Shown piece by piece: positions 5,796-11,016 of a stretch of 11,016 nt of DNA. Position numbers and translations under genes: made by a program. Origin of the DNA: Candidatus Poseidoniaceae archaeon (lineage in GTDB: Archaea; Thermoplasmatota; Poseidoniia; Poseidoniales; Poseidoniaceae). Location of the stretch: NCBI GenBank assembly GCA_022425585.1, contig JAKMFF010000291.1, positions 1 to 11,016 of the forward strand, given 5' to 3'. Numbering within the stretch: position 1 is the first letter of the stretch; each line of letters begins with the position of its first letter. The notes below the pieces were generated by a model. That model was not told where the DNA came from, did not search any database, and saw only the letters and a program-made list of their open reading frames with translations.

Positions 5796-6440
5796 ATGGA
5801 AGAAAAAATAACTCAGGCAATAAAAGGTGCACTTGAAAATGCGCCAGAGAGAAAATTCGTTGAATCTGTCGATATAACATTCACTATCAAGGATGTTGAC
5901 TTGAAAAATCCTAACAACCGTATCAAGGAAGAAATTAGACTTCCTTCAGGTCGTGGAAAAGAACTGAAGATAGCAATGTTCGCTGCTGGTGAAGCAGCAA
6001 CTAAAGCTAAGGGTGCAGGAATTCATGTATTCACTCCTCAGGAAATAGAGGAATTTGGTGGCCAAAAGGGTAAGGCCAAGAAAATGGCTAACTCATTCGA
6101 CTTCTTCCTATCAGAAGTCCCACACATGGGGCTTATTGGACGATATCTCGGTGTAGTTCTTGGTCCAAGAGGCAAGATGCCAAGACCAGTCCCACCAACG
6201 CTAGACCCTGCTGCTATTGCCGCAGGTCTGAAATCCACTGTAGTCGTCAAGTCTGGTGATAGAATGACTTTCCATGCGGCCATTGGTACTGCTAAGCAAA
6301 GCCAAGAAGAACTAGTCGCTAACGCTATGGCAATTTACAACCGTGTAACTTCCAAACTAGAACGTGGTATTGGTAATATCCGCTCACTTTACATCAAGAC
6401 CTCTATGGGACCTGCTCAAAGAATCGAGGTGATTAATTGA
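5796..6440 (+). CDS. rpl1: Large-subunit ribosomal protein uL1
   Basis: This is a full-length archaeal uL1 of 214 residues. It shows the family signature VLGPRGKMPRPVPP at about 121-134 and the C-terminal strand region GNIRSLYIKTSMGPAQRIEV. uL1 forms the mobile L1 stalk of the 50S subunit that escorts tRNA from the E site; in several species it also represses translation of its own operon. The start is set by GGTGAGG at 5785-5791. The stop TGA (6438-6440) overlaps the TTG start of uL10, so the two are translationally coupled. No unusual feature was seen. Confidence 0.97.
   Translation: MEEKITQAIKGALENAPERKFVESVDITFTIKDVDLKNPNNRIKEEIRLPSGRGKELKIAMFAAGEAATKAKGAGIHVFTPQEIEEFGGQKGKAKKMANSFDFFLSEVPHMGLIGRYLGVVLGPRGKMPRPVPPTLDPAAIAAGLKSTVVVKSGDRMTFHAAIGTAKQSQEELVANAMAIYNRVTSKLERGIGNIRSLYIKTSMGPAQRIEVIN
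6426..6433 (+). promoter_or_regulatory. Strong ribosome binding site that decides the TTG start of uL10
   Basis: GAGGTGAT at the end of the uL1 gene matches the archaeal anti-Shine-Dalgarno well. Its GAGGT core ends 6 bases before TTG 6437, but it lies 18 bases before the first in-frame ATG (6452). The spacing favours TTG. GAATC (6421-6425) and GATTC (6439-6443) flank the site and could pair weakly around it. Confidence 0.65.
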
Positions 6441-7453
6441 TTCCAAAAGTAATGCCGTGGAAGAAAGACACGGTCAAGGATCTCATTGATTTGCTAAAAA
6501 GTGGTGACACTCTAGCGGTTATCGATATCCATGGAGTTCCAGCCGGCGCAATGATTGGCATGAGGAAAGATCTTCGTAAATCAATGAAGATTCAAGTTGC
6601 TAAGAAGCAACTGATGAAGATTGCTTGGGATCAATGTGGATACAAAGCTGAGCAATTAGAAAAACTGTTTGAGGCAGCAATTCAACCCGCTCTAGTATCA
6701 TCTGCTTCATTGAACTCATTCGCTTTGTTTACCGAATTAAAGAAAACCGAAGCAGGTAGAGCAGCAAAACCTGGCGATATTGCGCCACATCAAATCGTAG
6801 TTGAAAAGATGGACACTGGTATGCCACCTGGCCCAATAGTTGGTGACCTAAACTCCGTTGGAATTCCGGCCAAGATTATGGGCGGTTCAGTACAAATTCA
6901 AAAGCGCACAGTGGTTCTAGAAGAAGGCGATGTATTCGAAGGTGAAATGGGTATGATGTTGTCAAAGATTGGCATCAATCCAATTGTTACTGGCCTGAAA
7001 CTTTGCGGTACTATGGAAGATGGCACAATGTTTGAGCCAGCCACTCTAGATATCGACTATGACCAATTCAATTCCGACCTGATTAGTTATGCAGCAGGAG
7101 CATTCAACCTTGCTTGTAACATCACATGGTTTACCGGACAAACCATGCCTACTCTGGTCGCTAAAGCCAGCGGTGAAGCACTCGCCGTGGCTGTCGAAGC
7201 AGCAGTGGTTAATGACACCACTGCGCCACACATAATCGGTAGAGCAAACCGTGCTGCATTAGGCATCGCTGGTTCGCTATCTGCTGACGCACTCGATGAC
7301 GAGCTAGCAGCAATGCTAGGAGCGGCTGCAAGCGCAGCTGCTGCAGCACCTGCTGCAGTCGAGGACGCTTCTGAGGCGCCAACCGAAGCCGCAGAAGAAG
7401 AGGAAGAAGAAGAGGAAGCCGGATTTGGCGGACTTGGAGATCTATTTGGTTGA
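6437..7453 (+). CDS. rplP0: Ribosomal stalk protein uL10 (P0)
   Basis: The 338-residue protein is an archaeal P0-type uL10. The N-terminal rRNA-binding domain spans about 1-110. The inserted domain unique to archaea and eukaryotes includes [18 protein letters not shown] (130-147) and [20 protein letters not shown]. Helical spine segments that bind L12 dimers lie at about 225-295. An Ala-rich hinge, eight consecutive glutamates and the tail [11 protein letters not shown] (328-338) end the protein. It anchors the L12 dimers to the GTPase-associated centre; the tail, shared with L12, recruits translation factors. The start is taken as TTG 6437, overlapping the uL1 stop, because of the GAGGTGAT upstream; ATG 6452 would remove five residues. 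L12 follows 16 bases after the stop. Confidence 0.96.
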   Translation: MIPKVMPWKKDTVKDLIDLLKSGDTLAVIDIHGVPAGAMIGMRKDLRKSMKIQVAKKQLMKIAWDQCGYKAEQLEKLFEAAIQPALVSSASLNSFALFTELKKTEAGRAAKPGDIAPHQIVVEKMDTGMPPGPIVGDLNSVGIPAKIMGGSVQIQKRTVVLEEGDVFEGEMGMMLSKIGINPIVTGLKLCGTMEDGTMFEPATLDIDYDQFNSDLISYAAGAFNLACNITWFTGQTMPTLVAKASGEALAVAVEAAVVNDTTAPHIIGRANRAALGIAGSLSADALDDELAAMLGAAASAAAAAPAAVEDASEAPTEAAEEEEEEEEAGFGGLGDLFG

Positions 7454-7457
7454 ATAT

Positions 7458-7464
7458 GAGGTGA
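7458..7464 (+). promoter_or_regulatory. Ribosome binding site that sets the L12 start at 7470
   Basis: GAGGTGA lies 5 bases before ATG 7470. An upstream in-frame start inside the uL10 gene would add residues unlike the family, whose proteins begin MEYVYAA, so the short form is chosen. Confidence 0.8.
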
Positions 7465-7469
7465 AAAAT

Positions 7470-7775
7470 ATGGAATATGTATACGCTGCTATGTTACTGC
7501 ACGCTGCTGAAAAAGACATTGATGAGAAAGCTGTTGGCGCCGTTTTGAAGGCTGCTGGCGTAAAGGCTGACGACGCTAGAGTGAAAGCACTTGTTGCTTC
7601 ACTTGCAGGTGTCGACATCGCTGAAGCTATGACCCAAGCTGTTGCTGCACCTGCTGCCGCTGCTCCTGCAGCTGGCGGTGCCGCATCTGCTGCCGCTGAA
7701 GAAGCCCCTGCCGAAGAGGAAGAGGAAGAAGACGACGGCGCTGGCTTTGAAGGTCTAGGCTCGCTTTTCGGTTGA
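7470..7775 (+). CDS. rpl12: Ribosomal stalk protein L12 (P1-type, archaeal)
   Basis: This 101-residue protein has the archaeal P1 layout. The N-terminal dimerisation and uL10-binding domain ([19 protein letters not shown] through about 58) is followed by an Ala/Pro/Gly hinge (about 59-78), an acidic run (79-89) and the factor-binding tail [11 protein letters not shown]. Dimers attach to the uL10 spine and recruit elongation and initiation GTPases to the ribosome. The tail closely copies that of uL10, as is usual in archaea. It is the last gene of the ribosomal operon; a small hairpin follows at 7782-7795. Length and sequence are normal for the family. Confidence 0.96.
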   Translation: MEYVYAAMLLHAAEKDIDEKAVGAVLKAAGVKADDARVKALVASLAGVDIAEAMTQAVAAPAAAAPAAGGAASAAAEEAPAEEEEEEDDGAGFEGLGSLFG

Positions 7776-7781
7776 GCAAGA

Positions 7782-7795
7782 CGGATAAGAATCCG
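7782..7795 (+). terminator. Hairpin just after the L12 stop, possible 3' end of the ribosomal operon
   Basis: CGGAT (7782-7786) pairs with ATCCG (7791-7795) around AAGA, 6 bases after the L12 stop. The ATTTA that follows is only a weak T tract, so this may mark a processed or terminated 3' end, or be part of the structured spacer beyond it. Confidence 0.35.
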
Positions 7796-7952
7796 ATTTA
7801 CGTTGGCCTGAGAAGGCGACAGCATATCGGCACGGTTCATCGGTCACTCACGGAAAGCCTCGTCCTAAAACAGGCCGCTTGTTGAGCTGTGCGAAAAACA
7901 ACGCTAGTTTGTTAACTTAGTAGTCTAAGCGTTGTCTAAGGAAGACAACATC
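7796..7952 (+). promoter_or_regulatory. Hairpin-rich leader with two mutually exclusive stems before the 7953 gene
   Basis: The spacer holds several inverted repeats. GTT-GGCCT and AGGC-GAC (7802-7820) close a GAGA tetraloop. ACAACGCT (7898-7905) pairs perfectly with AGCGTTGT (7928-7935). GTTGTCT (7931-7937) pairs perfectly with AGACAAC (7943-7949) around AAGGA. The last two stems share 7931-7935 and cannot form together. The AAGGA loop is the only candidate ribosome binding site for ATG 7953. No convincing TATA box and no tRNA or box C/D pattern was found here. A cis-acting switch or a small structured RNA are both possible. Confidence 0.4.
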
Positions 7953-8459
7953 ATGGTACGAAAAGCAACTACTGATTTAGAAGTCAGTGTTTCACCAGTA
8001 CAATGTGTCAAAGCATTTCGCAAGCTTGTTGAACAAACAGGTTGGACAATAGAACGGCATGAAGGTGCTAGATTAGTAGACAGATTTGCGATAATAATAC
8101 CGATGGCACAATCTACTCGCACCATTGGGATTAAGATTCTAGACGGGCCGCTGCGTGGCCTTGAACTTGCCTGTTGGTCAGAGACTAGAGGTTCTCATGG
8201 AGCAATAAATATTGCCTCATTTCTGTTACCGGGCGGGCCAGATCTACCAGTTACGAAATCTCTAATTGATAATTGGGTTGCTAGTTTGCCCAGGTGCCCA
8301 TGGCGCTGGACTTTTGGTGAACGGTCAAAAATAGGTTTCTTACTGCCAGTCTGGCGCAAAACCAGAACAAAATTCGCTAAATTAGGCTTTAATACCACAA
8401 AAAAAGGTTGGCCCTATCAAGCAAAATCATCTTGGCCGTTTGTTGACGAACAAGAATGA
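7953..8459 (+). CDS. Hypothetical protein, 168 residues
   Basis: I do not recognise this protein. It appears soluble: no signal peptide or membrane span is visible. It alternates short hydrophobic strands (RFAIIIPM, TIGIKIL, GLELACW, GAINIASFLL) with charged segments, and so looks like an alpha/beta fold. The second half is basic and aromatic, with CPWRWTFGERSKIGFLLPVWRKTRTKFAKLG followed by KKGWPYQAKSSWPF in pieces; this could contact nucleic acid. There is no conserved catalytic pattern. ATG 7953 is preferred over an in-frame TTG at 7932, because the TTG lies inside both inverted repeats and has no ribosome binding site. The frame is intact, and the lack of overlap with longer frames supports a real gene. 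It follows the stalk operon after a structured spacer and precedes the exported beta-helix gene by 66 bases. Confidence 0.65.
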   Translation: MVRKATTDLEVSVSPVQCVKAFRKLVEQTGWTIERHEGARLVDRFAIIIPMAQSTRTIGIKILDGPLRGLELACWSETRGSHGAINIASFLLPGGPDLPVTKSLIDNWVASLPRCPWRWTFGERSKIGFLLPVWRKTRTKFAKLGFNTTKKGWPYQAKSSWPFVDEQE

Positions 8460-8479
8460 CCGATTATAACAGGGTTCAG

Positions 8480-8485
8480 TATAAA
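8480..8485 (+). promoter_or_regulatory. Candidate TATA box upstream of the beta-helix gene
   Basis: TATAAA at 8480-8485 lies 40 bases before ATG 8526; a start site about 25 bases on would fall inside the hairpin at 8498-8517. A second AT-rich candidate, ATTATAA (8463-8469), would place the start before the hairpin. Which is used would decide whether the hairpin is in the message. Confidence 0.35.
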
Positions 8486-8497
8486 GGCAATAACAAT

Positions 8498-8517
8498 CTT
8501 CCCCCTAAAGGGGGAAG
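8498..8517 (+). promoter_or_regulatory. Perfect hairpin burying the G-rich ribosome binding site of the beta-helix gene
   Basis: CTTCCCCCT and AGGGGGAAG form a perfect inverted repeat with at most a 2-4 base loop, ending 8 bases before ATG 8526. The right arm carries the only purine-rich Shine-Dalgarno candidate. It could act as a translation block, or as the 3'-end hairpin of the preceding gene, whose stop lies 38 bases upstream. There is no T tract after it, which speaks against an intrinsic terminator. Confidence 0.5.
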
Positions 8518-8525
8518 CGTAAGCA

Positions 8526-11016
8526 ATGGCTAGTTCATCGGCAGGCGGGAAAATTCGCACCGCTATTTTCATTGTTTTCCTAATGGTCTCGACGACTTGG
8601 TCTGCTGGAATCAATGAAATAGTCTCCAAATACGAGCATGAAAGTGAGCTTTCAGACAACACCGTATTTGGCCTAAACGGTGCCTGTGACACGATTACAA
8701 GGAACTCAGGCACTCCGATTTATGTTGATTCAGTCAGCGGTTCAAACACTTGGGCTGGAACTTGGTCCTGTCCAAAAGCCAGCCTTGAGGACGCACTCAA
8801 CATATCCATTTCTGGGGATGAAATAATCCTCAATTCAGGACTGTATCATGAAAACGTAACCATTGTCAACAAGGACAATCTCTTGATTCGTGCCGCTGAT
8901 GGAGCATCGGTCGTCTTTGATGGAACCCGAAGCATAGCTGATGACATGAATGCAACGTGGTCAACAGCAGACTCCGACGGCATTCAAGAGGTCACACTTC
9001 CACAAGATGGATGGCAGTTGTTCCTTGCGTACGATGAACAGGTTCCAGCTCGTTGGCCAAACGCAGGATTTGACGATGAGACCATATTCAATCGGTCTTA
9101 TTGGGCAGAAGGAACGCTAACTAGTTCAAACAATGCCTATACGCAAGGATGGTTGACAGATGCAGGACCAGAGGGGGGCGTCCACACTGGGCTTAATGAA
9201 ACAATCAATGCCACAGGGCTTGACCCAGTTGGTGCAATCGCCATTATGAATCTGGGCTCCTTTAGAAGCAACAGTCGAATCATTACCGATTGGAATCCCA
9301 GCAATGGTACGTTTGCTTACAATGGTGATGGCGTTGGATGGAAGACGAAGCATCATGCTTACTTCTTGGAAGGGAAGCGAGAACTAATCGACCAAGAAGG
9401 TGAATGGTGGTACAACAACACCAACAATCAATTGCACTACAAGACACCATCTGGTCAAGATGCCAACAATTTGGACCTTCGAATGAAGGTTCAACCATTC
9501 GCTATCAGCGTTGATGGATCGGATGGTGTGACCATTCAAGGTATCAATTTCTTTGGAACAACGGTGAATTTCAACAATTGCGATGGTTGTTCGTTCACGA
9601 ATGCGACTCTCGAATACCCAAGCACTTCCAAGCGTGGGCTTGGGATTGCGGGTGAATCCGAAGACGACCGTTGGATGACACGTTTCTATCGCTCAACCCA
9701 CTCGTTTGTCGATAACATTTCCATCACCAATACCGACGGTGGTGCGCTTGAATTCCAAGGCTCAGCAGGCCAATCTCACAACAACACCGTGAACAATTCC
9801 TACTTCCATGCCATCGATTGGTCAGCAGCTGACCAGAAAGGACTGATGGTCACGATTTACGAGGGAGGTCGAGATATGTACTTCACCAACAACAGTGTTC
9901 ACCTCACGGGTGCTTCATCGGTTCTCTCGATCGGTGATGCGCCTAAGGTATTCTACAACGAAGTGTGGGACGTTGGCCATCTGCAAACCGATGGTGCTGT
10001 TGTGCAAGTTATGCAGGCCGAGGCGCCTGGAGCAGAAATCGCCTACAATTGGATTCACGACGTCATCAAGTACGGTGCTCGATTTGATGCACCGATAGGA
10101 GAAGCAGGAGAAGGTCGTAACGGTACAATGCACCACAACGTCATCTGGAATGCTGCTGGTGGATTGATGGTCAAGGGCGACTACCACAACATCAACAACA
10201 ACACAGTGTTCAACTCTTCTGGCAAAAACGACATGATTATTCTCACCGATAACGGCGTCAACAATGGTAACTCGACCATTCATCGAAACGCCGCTGATAA
10301 GATGGCTGACCACAGGTCCGACTCGTGGTCGCTTTATCCACTGCCTGCTGGAACCTATTGGAACAATTGGAACGGCTACGTCAACACGACGGACTCTGTT
10401 TGGAATCAATTGGTAGACCCTGCCAATCGTGATTTCCGACCGAAGGCCAACTCACACCTCAGCAACATGAGTGCAGGCGCCTACGATGCAGGCGTAAGCA
10501 ATCCTTGGACGGCAGGAATTTCTTGGACCTACTTCACGCCAAATGCACCCGTTGCAGGTTGTATGCTCGATTATGCAGACAACTACGATGCGGATGCAAC
10601 GCTCTCGGATGGCTCCTGTCTCTTCGCTTCCTACTCACCACCGTCCACGCTCGATCTACGTCTCCATCTTGACCCAACCAACAGCAGCTCGTACAGCGGT
10701 AGCGGCACCAACCTCGCTGACCTATCTGGCTTCAACAACAACGGAACCGTTGCGGCTGCAGGACCGACATGGGACACTGATTTCACCCGATTCACCTACG
10801 ATGGCGCGTGCACGGGCTCCGACCCATGGGTTTGTGATGAAATCGAAATTGAGGATTCAACGTCCCTCCGACCAGGTGAGCCGTACGAAGATTTGGCTAT
10901 TGAACTGAATCAAGGCTCTACAACCAATCAACACCTCAAGGCTCCCTCAACAACCGAGGGCTACACGCTAGGAGCGATTTCGACATCGTTCACCATTTCT
11001 GCATGGATTAAGCCAA
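8526..11016 (+). CDS. Exported right-handed beta-helix protein with LamG-like domain, partial (C terminus outside window)
   Basis: An uninterrupted frame of 830 codons runs from ATG 8526 to the right edge. It begins with a basic N region and a hydrophobic signal or anchor segment (about residues 9-28, KIRTAIFIVFLMVSTTW). IYVDSVSGSNTWAGT (65-79) and GDEIILNSGLYHENVTI open a pectin-lyase-like parallel beta-helix. Repeated N-rich turns (NNTVNNSYFHAI, YNEVWDVGHL, HHNVIWNAAGGL, INNNTVFNSSG) continue this to about residue 640. A short Asp/Asn motif with flanking cysteines (678-698, core NYDADATLSDGSC) resembles the AxNYxxxATxDDGSC modules of marine secreted proteins. A LamG/concanavalin-like domain starts near 709 (LDPTNSSSYSGSG, DLSGFNNNG) and is cut at FTISAWIKP. 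Such proteins act outside the cell as polysaccharide-degrading enzymes or adhesins. I see no specific catalytic residues to choose between these. Many NxS/T sites suggest N-glycosylation. Confidence 0.88.
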   Translation, partial: MASSSAGGKIRTAIFIVFLMVSTTWSAGINEIVSKYEHESELSDNTVFGLNGACDTITRNSGTPIYVDSVSGSNTWAGTWSCPKASLEDALNISISGDEIILNSGLYHENVTIVNKDNLLIRAADGASVVFDGTRSIADDMNATWSTADSDGIQEVTLPQDGWQLFLAYDEQVPARWPNAGFDDETIFNRSYWAEGTLTSSNNAYTQGWLTDAGPEGGVHTGLNETINATGLDPVGAIAIMNLGSFRSNSRIITDWNPSNGTFAYNGDGVGWKTKHHAYFLEGKRELIDQEGEWWYNNTNNQLHYKTPSGQDANNLDLRMKVQPFAISVDGSDGVTIQGINFFGTTVNFNNCDGCSFTNATLEYPSTSKRGLGIAGESEDDRWMTRFYRSTHSFVDNISITNTDGGALEFQGSAGQSHNNTVNNSYFHAIDWSAADQKGLMVTIYEGGRDMYFTNNSVHLTGASSVLSIGDAPKVFYNEVWDVGHLQTDGAVVQVMQAEAPGAEIAYNWIHDVIKYGARFDAPIGEAGEGRNGTMHHNVIWNAAGGLMVKGDYHNINNNTVFNSSGKNDMIILTDNGVNNGNSTIHRNAADKMADHRSDSWSLYPLPAGTYWNNWNGYVNTTDSVWNQLVDPANRDFRPKANSHLSNMSAGAYDAGVSNPWTAGISWTYFTPNAPVAGCMLDYADNYDADATLSDGSCLFASYSPPSTLDLRLHLDPTNSSSYSGSGTNLADLSGFNNNGTVAAAGPTWDTDFTRFTYDGACTGSDPWVCDEIEIEDSTSLRPGEPYEDLAIELNQGSTTNQHLKAPSTTEGYTLGAISTSFTISAWIKP

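Noticed and set aside
7425..7469. Longer L12 start within the uL10 gene
   Set aside because: It would add 15 residues foreign to the family; GAGGTGA at 7458-7464 points to ATG 7470.
7442..7840. Minus-strand 132-codon frame with poly-Ser and poly-Ala
   Set aside because: It is the complement of the Ala-rich hinge and Glu run of L12, a low-complexity shadow.
7830..7860. GGTTCATC resembling a tRNA T-loop
   Set aside because: No flanking 5-bp T stem, anticodon arm or acceptor stem could be paired around it.
9915..10409. Minus-strand 164-codon frame within the beta-helix gene
   Set aside because: The plus-strand frame is open for 830 codons with recognisable domains; the Val/Asp-rich antisense reading reflects its Asn-rich repeats.

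Overview
The window reads as a piece of an archaeal chromosome. The evidence is a Sec61-gamma type SecE, an Spt5-type NusG, an archaeal/eukaryotic-type ribosomal stalk (uL1, a long uL10/P0 and a P1-type L12, both ending in an acidic run plus a Gly/Leu/Phe tail), TATA-box promoters and GAGGTGAT-like ribosome binding sites. A secreted beta-helix/LamG protein and small acidic membrane proteins recall planktonic marine Thermoplasmatota (Marine Group II/III, Poseidoniia). That placement is an inference from style, not a measurement.

Layout, left to right. Positions 1-2392 on the minus strand hold dnaJ followed, 7 bases on, by an RNase II/R-family exoribonuclease that runs off the left edge. A 138-base divergent spacer leads to a plus-strand secE-spt5 pair (2531-3736). 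The Spt5 is about twice the usual length because a degenerate Nudix-like domain is fused to its N terminus. Three tightly packed membrane-protein genes of unknown function follow (3817-5340), apparently starting with a leaderless transcript. Next is a ribosomal block: uL11 (5457-5738), uL1, uL10 and P1/L12, ending at 7775. The uL11 gene encodes only the C-terminal rRNA-binding domain. A hairpin-rich spacer (7776-7952) precedes an unrecognised 168-residue protein (7953-8459). The right edge is the start of a large exported beta-helix protein with a LamG-like domain, cut off by the window end (8526-11016).

Many archaea carry secE-spt5-uL11-uL1-uL10-L12 as one neighbourhood. Here that order is kept but interrupted by the three-gene membrane cassette, and two of its members are remodelled (Nudix-Spt5 fusion, uL11 without its N-terminal domain). 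Those changes, and a pair of mutually exclusive hairpins that would expose or bury a ribosome binding site at 7898-7949, are the most interesting signals. No tRNA, rRNA, CRISPR array, insertion sequence or phage gene was seen.
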